DNA of 64,000 nucleotides from Bacillota bacterium (GCA_023444055.1 JAEZRV010000070.1:47702-111701), one strand, 5' to 3'; numbered from the stretch's first letter, positions 35,147-44,270 are shown. Notes: a model not told the origin generated them from the sequence alone. Translations and numbers: made by a program.

Positions 35147-36622
35147 CTATTTTAAAATTAGTCTGAACACTGTATTTTCTTTATCTTCAACATTATAACT
35201 AATTGAATTATGGCTATAGAAATTAAATATAAAATTCAAATCAAATGCGCCCTTATTATATCCGTTTATATACATAACAATATCTTTCTTACCTTCACTC
35301 ATACTCTTTTTGATTAAGTTTTGGAACTCCATATAGTTATTAACTACTAAATTGTTATATATAAAATAGTTATACTTTGTGCCATTTGCAACAGGCCATT
35401 TACTTGTATCCCAGCTGTGATCCTCTGCCATTCGTTCTGAAGTCAAATTAAAATAATCATAATATGCATACCCCTCTTCATCAGGCGTAGGATCATTCCA
35501 TGTTGCATCAATCATATAGTATTCATCCTCGAGCTTTACAATATTCCATGCATGGTTTTCATCTCTAGAAGTTCCAACAACAACCTCACACTCTATTCCT
35601 GCTTTGTTTAGTAATAACTTCATTGTGTCTGCGTAAGCCTGACATACTCCTGTACCCTTAATTAATAGGCCATATGGTGTAAATGATTCATCTGGAAGTG
35701 TTCCATTCTCGTAATTATCGATATCATATTTATAATTTCTTACCAAATAATCATGTATAGCTAACTCTTTCTCATAATCAGTCATACCATCTCTTATAAT
35801 TTCAGATATAATTTTCTCAATTTTATCAACAATCTCTATATCTTCAACAGATAACCTATCTAATGCAATATTATTAGCCAAAGATTGTTGAATTCTGTGT
35901 CTCTGGGTATAATTAATATCAACTGTTAAATCAGCTACACCCTTGTAAAACGACCAATTTAGACTAATATTTTTTGCTCCAAACTGGCTTACATCAGTAT
36001 TATCAAAATTTTTAAAGTCATAATCTGAATTATCATAATTGTTGCATCTTAAATATAAAGTTGGTTGAAGTGTAACCGATGCAAGTCTCAATGCCTCAAG
36101 AAACTCAGCCTGATTGTTTATAACAGAACCATCTTCAATATCTTTTCCTTCTTCAACTTGAGTTGTCAAAGTTCTGTTTAAGTAGACAGTTTTTGTAGCT
36201 CCATCCCACTTAACATCTGCCCCTAAAGCCTCAGCTATATACTTTGCAGGCACAAATGTTCTACCGTCTTTAATTATGGCGCTAGTATCCATCATCTTTA
36301 TTTGTCCATTAACTTCATAGCTGCTCTTTCCTATATACAAAACTAACTCTGTATCTCCAAATATAAATTCAGCCTTTTTAGCTCTTGAATTCCAAGTGAC
36401 AGAAGCCCCTAATGCTTCACCAATATATTTTGCTGGTGTTTGAGTTCTTCCTTTTGCATCTACGAATGGCTGTGCATCCGGAAATACGAGTTTATTATCG
36501 TTTATCTTTACAGTTATTTGAGGTTGCGCAGCATATATTGTTGAAGAAAAAGTGCTAGTAAAGCATAAAGCAATTAATATTATTAGTGTAACTTTTATAA
36601 CTTTTTTCATAATCATCGCCAT
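35147..36622 (-). CDS. secreted transglutaminase-like protein with copper-amine-oxidase-N domain
   Basis: 491 residues. Signal peptide about residues 1-32 (ends STIYAAQP). Residues 35-150 are a copper-amine-oxidase N-terminal-like domain, a common clostridial surface module (FVDAKGRTQTPAKYIGEALG, then DGRTFVPAKYIAEALGADVK). Residues ~270-410 are a transglutaminase-like domain with the triad Cys (GVCQAYADTM), His (ENHAWNIV) and Asp (YMIDATWNDP). Likely acts on peptides or cell-wall material outside the cell. No clean ribosome binding site; MKKVIKVT 12 bases downstream is an alternative start. Confidence 0.9.
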   Translation of the reverse strand: MAMIMKKVIKVTLIILIALCFTSTFSSTIYAAQPQITVKINDNKLVFPDAQPFVDAKGRTQTPAKYIGEALGASVTWNSRAKKAEFIFGDTELVLYIGKSSYEVNGQIKMMDTSAIIKDGRTFVPAKYIAEALGADVKWDGATKTVYLNRTLTTQVEEGKDIEDGSVINNQAEFLEALRLASVTLQPTLYLRCNNYDNSDYDFKNFDNTDVSQFGAKNISLNWSFYKGVADLTVDINYTQRHRIQQSLANNIALDRLSVEDIEIVDKIEKIISEIIRDGMTDYEKELAIHDYLVRNYKYDIDNYENGTLPDESFTPYGLLIKGTGVCQAYADTMKLLLNKAGIECEVVVGTSRDENHAWNIVKLEDEYYMIDATWNDPTPDEEGYAYYDYFNLTSERMAEDHSWDTSKWPVANGTKYNYFIYNNLVVNNYMEFQNLIKKSMSEGKKDIVMYINGYNKGAFDLNFIFNFYSHNSISYNVEDKENTVFRLILK

Positions 36623-36763
36623 GTTTATCTTTTGTGAAACGGTATCAAGAATAACATGGACTAGACACCCCCTTAGAAATATTATGAAATTCTTTAAAAC
36701 AAAATATCTCTTTTTGAATTGAAAGCAAAATCTATCGAAAGCTATTTAGAGTTATATAATTCG

Positions 36764-36805
36764 ACCAAGGTTTGTAGAATTCCTTTATGGAAATATAACC
36801 TTGGT
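36764..36805. promoter_or_regulatory. stem-loop in the divergent region before two genes
   Basis: ACCAAGGTT (36764-36772) and AACCTTGGT (36797-36805) are perfect complements, with ATTCC/GGAAT nested inside. It lies in the 303-bp gap between the divergent transglutaminase and DUF6173-like genes and may be an operator or a structured leader. Confidence 0.45.
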
Positions 36806-36925
36806 GTATATAATAAATCATTATACCAGAATAATCATTTTAGACATTCCCAAATCCCATAATTAATTCATATTATATTGCATAAAGGATAAGGATCTTT
36901 TAATTTGAGAATGGGGGAAATGGGA

Positions 36926-37579
36926 ATGAAGTTTATCAATCCTTTGATGAAAGCTATGATTAAAAGCAACAAGCAATTAAGAGAATTCAATAATACATTT
37001 AATCCATATCATACAATTTGCACAAGTACTAGAGCCTGCACAACTGATAAGTCTGACACAAATGATAAACCTAACACAGTTGTTAAATCTGACCAAACTG
37101 ATACAGCTAGTACTGATACTTATAATAACGCTGATACTTCTAATATAACCGATTCAGCTAATACAGCTAATGCAGCCGATACTGATAATATGGCTGATAC
37201 AACTGATACAACAGCTACATCTGATAAAATTGATAAATATGATTTTGAAAAAAATCTAAATCTAATTCTTGCTCAGCAAAACTTTGCTAGTGAATTTTGC
37301 AAAAAGCTCTATGAAGAAATACTTGAATTTGATGCAAATCTAGATAATGAAAACGAAGTGATTGCCAGACTTGTTAGTTTTGGCGAGACAATACAATTCA
37401 GTATAGAAGGCATAGGCTTTTCAGATCCAAGTCTGATAATTTTTAGTGGTCATACTGCTGATGGCTCACATGTACAATTAGTTCAGCATGTAAACCAAAT
37501 AAGTATATTGCTTCTATCTGCAAAAAGGCCAGAACCTGAAAAACCAAAGTTTCCAATTGGATTTAGACAAATAACTTAA
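36926..37579 (+). CDS. DUF6173-like protein with Thr/Asp-rich linker
   Basis: 217 residues from the ATG at 36926, which has GGGGG about 8 bases upstream (earlier ATGs are too near or lack a site). The N-terminus (INPLMKAMIKSNKQLREFNN) is followed by a long Thr/Asp/Ala/Asn repeat region (about residues 35-105) and a folded C-terminal domain (IQFSIEGIGFSDPSLIIFSG, VQLVQHVNQISILL, PKFPIGFRQIT). That domain resembles the family I know as DUF6173; this is from memory. Function unknown. Ends at the terminator shared with the esterase gene. Confidence 0.65.
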   Translation: MKFINPLMKAMIKSNKQLREFNNTFNPYHTICTSTRACTTDKSDTNDKPNTVVKSDQTDTASTDTYNNADTSNITDSANTANAADTDNMADTTDTTATSDKIDKYDFEKNLNLILAQQNFASEFCKKLYEEILEFDANLDNENEVIARLVSFGETIQFSIEGIGFSDPSLIIFSGHTADGSHVQLVQHVNQISILLLSAKRPEPEKPKFPIGFRQIT

Positions 37580-37697
37580 CGCAATTTTAATTTTATCGTG
37601 TTCGACATTAAATAGAGAATTGAAACCTAGACTTATAACATGTGTGATAATTATAGAGCAGCAATTTGGACTTTTATATTTTTTACAAAAAGAATCT

Positions 37698-37748
37698 AAA
37701 AGCACAGTGACCCCTTTCTAGTTTGCAGAGAGCAATCACTGTGCTTTT
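37698..37748. terminator. bidirectional terminator
   Basis: A 13-bp stem, AAAAGCACAGTGA (37698-37710) with TCACTGTGCTTTT (37736-37748), between the convergent DUF6173-like and esterase genes. Confidence 0.85.
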
Positions 37749-37772
37749 CAGTTTTTGTAAATTACAATATTT

Positions 37773-39209
37773 CTATTTCGTGAATAAACTGAGATCTATT
37801 ACTTCTGCCATTTTCTTATATCCTGCTGGACTAAGATGTAAATGATCACCACTATCATAAGTACTCAAGAGCATCTTTTGATTATTTGGATCTCTTACTG
37901 CAGCATCAAAATCTATTACTGCATCAAATTGACCGCTTGTTCTAATCCAATTATTCACTTCAGCTCTTTTTTGTTCACCACTTGCATATTGAGAACTACC
38001 AATAGGTGTTATTATTGCTCCATATACAAGAATATTTTTTGCATGTGCTTTAGTAATAAACTCTTTATACGCATTTATTATGTTTGATGATGATGCACCT
38101 GATCCAATGTCATTAACACCCTCAAATATTATTGCATATTTGACACCACTTTGTTCTAATACATCGCGGTCAAATCTTGTAAGTGCTGTCGGACCTAAAC
38201 CACCTGACAATATTGTGTTCCCGCCTATGCCCATATTTAATACAGAGACATGTGATGTTGATGAATTTGCTAATAAGCGGTTTGCAAAAACATCTGTCCA
38301 CCTATTATTTTCATTTGTTGTTGAACCTCTTCCATCTGTGATTGAGTCACCTAAGATAGCAACAGAGTCATATTTATCCTCTGTAAATACATCTATCCCT
38401 GATATAATATACCAGTGGTCAGTTTTTACCGCTGACGGCATGCTTGAATTAGTAACAGCATTTCCTGCTTGTATATAAGATGTTGTTCTTGAACCCGGAT
38501 GACCTGTCAAAGCAGATGGTACACTACCAAAATATATTGTAATAGACATGTTTGTAAGTTTAGTCAAATTATAATCCAATGTATCAGAAGTAACCGTTTT
38601 ACCTGCAGCTATTGTTACTGATTCCTTGCCGCTAAATGTTAATACTTTATCAGTACCAGTTTGAATTGAGCTTCCACCCGCAGAAACAGCTAAATGCACT
38701 GAATTCATCACAACAGGTGAATTCCCATATTGATTTGAGAACTTTAATCTTAATTGGTTTCCACCAATTGACACACGAACAACCTGCCTTAATGTATTAT
38801 TTGATAGTCCTGGACTTGGAGGCATGTTGTTTGATTCAGTCAACTGTGGTGCAGTTCCCCAAGTACCAACCCATTCATTTGTTACTACTGGAATTTCACC
38901 TTCCGGCAACTTATTTATTATTCCCAACAAATATTTCTTCATAATGGCAAAGTCAACTGCATCTATTGCGTTATCAAGATTTAGATCCATTTCATTTTTA
39001 AAAGCCTGTCCCGGATTAATTAAATATTGTTTAAATAATGCAAAATCAATAGCGTCAACATTTCCGTCATTATTACAATCTCCATAAACTATTGAGCTAG
39101 TTGCTGTAGCAGCAGTTGCAACAGCTGTAAAATTGCCAATACTACAAATACTTAAGCAAAGACTTAATACAAACAATAATAAAAGTACTTTTCCCCTAAA
39201 TTTGAACAT
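37773..39209 (-). CDS. cellulosomal SGNH/GDSL esterase with N-terminal type I dockerin
   Basis: 478 residues. Signal peptide ~1-34. Residues 42-96 are a type I dockerin with two calcium-binding F-hand repeats (DCNNDGNVDAIDFALFKQYL and DLNLDNAIDAVDFAIMKKYL), which docks the enzyme to cohesins of a scaffoldin. Residues ~280-478 are an SGNH hydrolase: Ser289 (GDSITDGRG), Gly330 (IGGN), Asn366 (EGVNDIG) and the Asp455-His458 pair (DHLHLSP). The 170 residues between look like a beta-sandwich. It probably removes acetyl or other ester groups from plant polysaccharide. ATG has AGGGGGA 8 bases upstream. The 482-bp upstream gap holds nothing I can name. Confidence 0.92.
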   Translation of the reverse strand: MFKFRGKVLLLLFVLSLCLSICSIGNFTAVATAATATSSIVYGDCNNDGNVDAIDFALFKQYLINPGQAFKNEMDLNLDNAIDAVDFAIMKKYLLGIINKLPEGEIPVVTNEWVGTWGTAPQLTESNNMPPSPGLSNNTLRQVVRVSIGGNQLRLKFSNQYGNSPVVMNSVHLAVSAGGSSIQTGTDKVLTFSGKESVTIAAGKTVTSDTLDYNLTKLTNMSITIYFGSVPSALTGHPGSRTTSYIQAGNAVTNSSMPSAVKTDHWYIISGIDVFTEDKYDSVAILGDSITDGRGSTTNENNRWTDVFANRLLANSSTSHVSVLNMGIGGNTILSGGLGPTALTRFDRDVLEQSGVKYAIIFEGVNDIGSGASSSNIINAYKEFITKAHAKNILVYGAIITPIGSSQYASGEQKRAEVNNWIRTSGQFDAVIDFDAAVRDPNNQKMLLSTYDSGDHLHLSPAGYKKMAEVIDLSLFTK

Positions 39210-39691
39210 TTCACATTCCCCCTATAATATTTTTAACTACTAAGAAATGTCACAGCATAATTAGATACTTTAAAATCAATAGCCTCCTTTCCTAATTTTA
39301 GCCATTTAGTTAATCCACCAATATCTCTTAAATATTATGTGTTTTGTAAAATAGCATCTTATTACCCATAAATATATATTATCATATATGGTAAAATCTT
39401 AGAATTAATAAATTATGATTGATCAAGTCAAATTATTGTAGGAAAATAATTCGTAGACCACACTGTTGATGCTGTTATTTATACAAAGATCTTTAACACC
39501 TTGTGTACCAAGATTATTTTCCCATAAAAACAATAAAGAGATAGCATATTTCCATCCCCTTATTGTTAGTCCCTTTGATTTATTAAGTTTTTATACATTA
39601 TATATGTAGAATTAAAGGCTATTTTTACAACTAAAATGGTTTAAAATATTCAAATTGCCCTTCCTAATATGCAAAATAAACTTTTGTTGTA

Positions 39692-40165
39692 TTACTCGAC
39701 TAATTCAATTTTACCTCTTAAAACTTTATCTGCTATTTTCTTTAAAGGATTGTCAGATTCCATCCTTTGAAGTCTAATGGGGGCTCCGCCATATTTCACA
39801 GTCAACTCATCTTTTGGAACCTTCCACAAAACTCTCCTACAGTGTTGTACATCCCATTGGTAACTATCAACTCTATCAAAAATAGGCTCATATCTGTATG
39901 GACCAGCAACCATTCCAACAGCATATACTCTCCATATTTTATCTTGAGGATGAATAATGTGTTTCAATACGAATATATCACCTATTTTAACATCTTCAGC
40001 GAATCTTCTTACTAATCTACCATCCCTATCCATTTTTTCATAAGCTGATTTATTGTCAAAATAATCGCCTTCTCTACCTGGTCCAACAAGTGCAATTTTA
40101 AGTTTTAAAAAAATATCTACCATATCAACAGAACCATCGCCTGCAGCAATTTGCCAGTATTCCAT
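39692..40165 (-). CDS. stand-alone EVE/PUA-like protein, possible defence role
   Basis: 157 residues from the ATG at 40165 (GGAGG at 6 bases). The pattern YWQIAAGDGSVD, VGPGREGDYFDN, DIFVLKHII, WRVYAVGMVAGPYRYEPIFD and CRRVLWKVPKDEL resembles EVE/PUA-type domains that read modified bases and often form the N-terminus of restriction enzymes. No nuclease domain is attached or adjacent. It neighbours an AbiE-type pair, which fits a defence patch. Could also be a free RNA-binding PUA protein. Confidence 0.55.
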   Translation of the reverse strand: MEYWQIAAGDGSVDMVDIFLKLKIALVGPGREGDYFDNKSAYEKMDRDGRLVRRFAEDVKIGDIFVLKHIIHPQDKIWRVYAVGMVAGPYRYEPIFDRVDSYQWDVQHCRRVLWKVPKDELTVKYGGAPIRLQRMESDNPLKKIADKVLRGKIELVE

Positions 40166-40279
40166 AAAACACCTCCAAAATGATACCATTTTATGTAATT
40201 ATATCATACATACAATTCTTTTTTATAGCACAGTATTTATATGAGTAATATATAAACAAGATTTCTACAAATCAAAAAA

Positions 40280-40304
40280 ACCTCAGGACTTGTAATCTCA
40301 AGGT
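40280..40304 (-). terminator. terminator after the AbiE operon
   Basis: Arms ACCTCAGGA and TCTCAAGGT form an imperfect stem with loop CTTGTAA; on the minus strand a run of seven Ts follows. The core GACTTGTAATCTCAA also occurs in the terminator of tRNA-fMet at 42931-42959. Confidence 0.6.
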
Positions 40305-40482
40305 CATTGAGTATATCAAAGTCATAACCTTCCAGCTTCTACGATACTTCATTCCAAACTCATTTTCTTCCCATGAATTCAGGTATAGTAGCATTAGAGT
40401 GAGTTCCTTTAGCTTTTCATTCAGTTGATTTTTGTCCATTCCGATTCCACCTCATAAATACTATTGAACACATAATTATTTT

Positions 40483-41587
40483 CTACAATCGTATTCCTAT
40501 TCCTGACCCAAAAGTAACCGAGCCCTTGGTTATTCCTGAGCCGCAAAATAATTCAACTGCTTTACACCAGTAATAGAACGCTTGAGGGTCGGTCTTTTTA
40601 ATCTTATTGAACTTATTAAAGTCAGAATTGGATATGCTTAATGCAGCAACAGCTTCATTCCCAGTATACTTTTCAATATCTTGTATATCACTTAATAATA
40701 TCGTTGCAAGGTATGCAGCCTTAGAAGCACATTGAATGGCTGTATCAAGAGTAAATGTCTGAGTCAATATATATGGCCCTATTTTTCTTATTCCAGAAGC
40801 TAATTCATCAAAACATTCTTTATTTTTTATACCTCTGTATGAAATAACGGATGCTGTTTCAAAAATATCTCTCAGTACATCATCAGGTTCTATCTCTATG
40901 TCTCTATACTCTATTTCCTGCTTTGCAATTTTATTAAAACTACCCTTTATTTCATCAACATTATCTGTAGCGTCAAACAAATTTGCAACATCAAAGAGCT
41001 GTTTTAATAATTTCCATTTCCTTATCTACCTTGTATGGGATTCCTGTTGTATTCGGAGCAAAAGCAGTGAGCTTATCCCCTAAAATACAATTTATACTTG
41101 GTACTTGGACTTCTGTAAATGAATCATCACATTTTGTAAATTTTGAATGTACTTTTGCATTGGTCAAATGACTATAAGGACATTTTTCAAATAATACATC
41201 CAGCAATATGTACTCTTGTTTCTTAGTAATTGCAGACTGATAGTAAAACTTGTAGTGTGCCTTTGGGATTTCCACCTTAGCCACCCTTTCGTTCTTTTCA
41301 AGACTACTGAATACCCCTAAACTAGTTATATTATACAATACATTTTCAAGCGATTCCCTTTTATCTGGGTCTACAATAATATCAATATCAATGGATAGCC
41401 TTTTTGGCTCACCAAACAGTAGAATAAGGGATGTCCCACCTTTAAATATAAAATTAAGGCCGCCTGTTTTCAGTTGTTCAAGCAAGGATAAAGCTAGTAT
41501 CACCTTTTCAGTAAGAATAGGATCACTTCTATGTTGCTTATGAATAGTACGAATCCATTCTTCTGAGTAGGATTCTTTCAATATCAT
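40483..41587 (-). pseudogene. AbiEii-type nucleotidyltransferase toxin, frameshifted
   Basis: Two adjoining frames make one AbiEii protein of about 365 codons. The N-terminal part (198 residues, start ATG 41587) has the nucleotidyltransferase motif FIFKGGTSLILLFGEPKRLS followed by IDIDI and ends prematurely after KEMEIIKTAL. An extra A in an AAAA run near 41008-41013 shifts the frame; dropping it gives KEMEIIKQLFDVANLFDATD, which continues to a TAA at 40483. AbiEii is the toxin of a type IV toxin-antitoxin and phage-abortive system and probably modifies nucleotides or tRNA. Either a true inactivation or a sequencing error. It overlaps the upstream partner gene by 1 bp. Confidence 0.85.
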
Positions 41588-42384
41588 TAATATACCCCCT
41601 CATCCATATTCAATTGCAGTTGATGCTGTTTTAGAAAACCCTTCACTCCATTTCCACATTTTCGCCTATCCGCATATCTATTTAGGCTCTTTGTGGATAT
41701 CCTATAATAACGGAAAGCATTCTCATATATGTTAATCAATTCTTGCCCTTGATAAGGATAATAAAAATCTTTTTCCATAAATACATCTACAAGAATCTTT
41801 TCCAATTTTGGTGTTGCAATTTTCTTGTTTTGCGATATAGGAGCCTGTGAAACCAGCTTCTTAATTACAATACTGTCCCTGTTATCATACACGTACCTCT
41901 CCAGCTCCTGTTGACTTGGTTTAAGGAATACATTACTATATTTCGCTTTCAAATGATAAAAAACTGATTCTTCCGTACCATTCTCAACCTCTACTATTAT
42001 CATAAACTTAAATGGTTGGTGTACCATGAACTCATTCAACCAACTTGTTTCCCAAATACATATGTTAATAAAAGGGAACTGTTCCTTTACCTTATTATAT
42101 ATCTTCTCCAGCCTTTGTTGGATGATTGGCCGATATTCCTTGTTTTTTAAAGCATGTACATTATTATTAGAGATTTCATTTCTACAATTAATTAAGCAGT
42201 AATGCCCTCTATCAAGGGCAGTAATTACTTCTTTCTTTTTTAAATCATATAGCATCCATCGAAATGTTGTCTCCTTAAGTTCCGGATTAAACTTCCTATA
42301 AAATTCTTTAAGTTCTTCTCTCGTTATATTTTTCCTATAACAGAATACCTCCATTAGTTGGGTAGTCTTTAACCTATCTGCCAA
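41587..42384 (-). CDS. AbiEi-like partner/antitoxin of the AbiEii gene
   Basis: 265 residues from the TTG at 42384, chosen because GGGGTGA lies 5 bases upstream; the frame is open further up but would begin inside the operator. A winged-helix-like N-terminus (ITREELKEFYRKFN, TFRWMLYDLKKKEVITALDRGHY) is followed by a domain like DUF6577 (from memory). Its place immediately before AbiEii, with coupled translation, matches AbiEi antitoxins, which also repress their own promoter. Twin palindromes sit directly upstream. Confidence 0.7.
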   Translation of the reverse strand: MADRLKTTQLMEVFCYRKNITREELKEFYRKFNPELKETTFRWMLYDLKKKEVITALDRGHYCLINCRNEISNNNVHALKNKEYRPIIQQRLEKIYNKVKEQFPFINICIWETSWLNEFMVHQPFKFMIIVEVENGTEESVFYHLKAKYSNVFLKPSQQELERYVYDNRDSIVIKKLVSQAPISQNKKIATPKLEKILVDVFMEKDFYYPYQGQELINIYENAFRYYRISTKSLNRYADRRKCGNGVKGFLKQHQLQLNMDEGVY

Positions 42385-42408
42385 TGTTATCACCCCAATC
42401 AGTTTCAG

Positions 42409-42457
42409 AATCAGATACATCGTCACTAAATGCAAAATAGTGACAATGTATCTGATT
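42409..42457 (-). promoter_or_regulatory. operator-like palindrome 1 of the AbiE operon
   Basis: AATCAGATACATCGTCACTA and TAGTGACAATGTATCTGATT face each other with 9 bp between; only one position is unpaired. It lies 25 bp before the AbiEi-like start. Its near-twin is at 42488-42536. Confidence 0.8.
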
Positions 42458-42487
42458 TATATTATATCTTATTTCCTTTATTTTTGG

Positions 42488-42536
42488 AAATAGATACTTC
42501 GTCACTTTTTCAGAATTAGTGACATTGTATCTATTT
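42488..42536 (-). promoter_or_regulatory. operator-like palindrome 2 of the AbiE operon
   Basis: AAATAGATACTTCGTCACT and AGTGACATTGTATCTATTT face each other. It shares the ATAC-TTCGTCACT / AGTGACA-TGTAT core with palindrome 1 and starts 79 bp from it. AbiEi antitoxins are known to bind two inverted repeats in their own promoter, which matches this arrangement. Confidence 0.8.
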
Positions 42537-42544
42537 TAATAGTT

Positions 42545-42829
42545 TCACATATCCTTTTTTATGCTTAAAGTAAGCTTGCCTGTTTTCTGGCTATAACTCC
42601 AAATCATTTTATCGCATTGTTTTAATCCTGCTTCATTGAGTATTTTATCAAGAATCCTAATGGTAGCTTCATTTTCTACTTCTGATGTATAAGAATCATC
42701 TTTTTCAATCATTGCTTTTCTTCTATGACTCTCCCTACTGTTTCTTGCTTCTCGGCATACAGTACTACAATATTTAGCCTTTTCTGAACCAACAATGCTT
42801 ATCCTTCCGCAATTGGAGCACACTATCAC
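42545..42829 (-). CDS. small zinc-ribbon protein
   Basis: 94 residues. CSNCG at residues 4-8 and YCSTVCREAR at 20-29 give a CxxC...CxxxC zinc site like those in CGNR or MYND-like fingers. The rest is charged and helical (TIRILDKILNEAGL), ending in a strand (KTGKLTLSIKK). Such fingers often bind nucleic acid. It ends 9 bp before operator palindrome 2, so it lies directly upstream of the AbiE promoter. A TTG or GTG upstream might be the start. Confidence 0.6.
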   Translation of the reverse strand: MIVCSNCGRISIVGSEKAKYCSTVCREARNSRESHRRKAMIEKDDSYTSEVENEATIRILDKILNEAGLKQCDKMIWSYSQKTGKLTLSIKKDM

Positions 42830-42930
42830 AATTTGTTTAGTTGTAGTTATATAAAACGTGCTGTAAAGACAAATTGCAGAGAAAAGGGGGTCTGGTATCT
42901 ATCTGATCTGTGATGGTTGAACAATAAAAA

Positions 42931-42959
42931 AACCCTTAAGACTTGTAATCTCAAAGGTT
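42931..42959 (-). terminator. terminator of initiator tRNA-Met
   Basis: Arms AACCCTTAAGA and TCTCAAAGGTT form a stem with mismatches and loop CTTGTAA, followed by Ts on the minus strand. Confidence 0.7.
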
Positions 42960-42964
42960 CTTCA

Positions 42965-43040
<76 letters not shown>

Positions 43041-43379
43041 ATATATTGAATTTACTGCTGTATTATTATATGCGGCGTATTCAATTTTATACATTGAATG
43101 TTTTGTTCCCGCCGACAACTATTATAATTTAACACACATTTTCGAATAATGCAAGTCTTTTTTTATAAAATCAACGAAAAGTTTAAGTAAAGTTGAATTA
43201 ACCTCAATTGAAAAGTTAAATTCCACCCTACTAGTTCTTTTTTCACTAAAATTCTAGACCTTTCTCATATTATATTGTATTATAATCACAGGAATACTTT
43301 AATTTACATGATAAGCAGTTATCATTTGCTTACCACAAAATTTAATTAAATTTATTTAAAAAACGGAGGCTAAAATAAT

Positions 43380-43997
43380 ATGTTTAAATCTATTTTTAAA
43401 AAGACAACTGCTCTTTTATTAGCTGTAATCTGTACAATTTCATTTGCATCTGGCTGTTCTAAGACAGAAAAAAGCGGAACCGAATCCACAGGTAAACCTC
43501 AAGTACAGATCGAAATGGAAAATGGTGATAAAATGGTTTTTGAACTCTATCCAGAATATGCGCCTGAAACTGTTAGTAATTTTGTAAGTTTAGCGGAATC
43601 CGGATTTTATAACGGCTTGACATTCCATAGAATAATCAAAGGCTTTATGATACAAGGTGGTGACCCTAAAGGTGATGGAACCGGCGGTTCAGAAAAAACT
43701 ATAAAGGGTGAATTTAGCGGCAATGGATTTGCACAGAATACACTCAAGCATACAAGAGGCGTTATTTCAATGGCTAGAAGCCAATCTCCAGATTCAGCAT
43801 CAAGTCAATTCTTTATCATGCACGCAGACACTGAGAGTTTAGATGGTCAGTATGCTGCATTTGGTAAGATTATCAAAGGTGAAGATGTCCTTGATAAAAT
43901 TGCAGATACTCCAGTAACAGCAAATCCAATGTCTGGTGAAAATTCAGTTCCAGCTGAAACTGTAAAAATCAAAACTGTTACTGTATTAAGCAAATAA
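43380..43997 (+). CDS. cyclophilin-type peptidyl-prolyl isomerase, lipoprotein
   Basis: 205 residues. A lipoprotein signal peptide ends FASGC (lipidated Cys26). The cyclophilin core follows from about residue 38: YPEYAPETVSNFVSLAESGF, TFHRIIKGFMIQGGDPKGDG, GVISMARSQSPDSASSQFFI with the catalytic arginine in FHRI and the proline-pocket residues. Catalyses proline isomerisation of exported proteins at the outer face of the membrane. ATG follows GGAGG at about 9 bases. The 339-bp gap before it contains only AT-rich DNA. Confidence 0.95.
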   Translation: MFKSIFKKTTALLLAVICTISFASGCSKTEKSGTESTGKPQVQIEMENGDKMVFELYPEYAPETVSNFVSLAESGFYNGLTFHRIIKGFMIQGGDPKGDGTGGSEKTIKGEFSGNGFAQNTLKHTRGVISMARSQSPDSASSQFFIMHADTESLDGQYAAFGKIIKGEDVLDKIADTPVTANPMSGENSVPAETVKIKTVTVLSK

Positions 43998-44035
43998 TAT
44001 AAAAACTTAAATGTAATAAAAACATAATTAGTAAG

Positions 44036-44075
44036 AAAGTGGACAGGCGATTTGATTATTGACCTGTCCACTTTT
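44036..44075. terminator. terminator after the cyclophilin gene
   Basis: A 12-bp stem, AAAGTGGACAGG (44036-44047) with CCTGTCCACTTT, followed by Ts on the plus strand. Confidence 0.88.
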
Positions 44076-44155
44076 TATATAAAAAAATATTTTCATTACG
44101 GTGTGCTATAGCCTTTGATATACTCTGTGTTTGTTCCGCAGTAATCACTTGTTTT

Positions 44156-44270
44156 TGCATACTCTACCTGCTCCACAGCAGCCGTTTATCTCTCATAATT
44201 CGCTTACTCAAAGCAACAGCCATTTATTTCGCATGCCCTGCTTGCTCCACAGCAGCCCTTATCTGTGAAA
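44156..44270. repeat. duplicated 3' end of the aminotransferase gene
   Basis: The segment at 44231-44265 (coding for the last residues) and the one at 44157-44191 (downstream, noncoding) are alike over about 35 bp, with CTGCTCCACAGCAGCC-like cores, 74 bp apart. A partial tandem duplication of the gene end. Confidence 0.7.

Noticed and set aside
41000..41015. Programmed frameshift in AbiEii
   Set aside because: The needed shift is +1 at AAAA, with no classical slippery heptamer, stop-codon context or downstream structure; a plain mutation or error is simpler.
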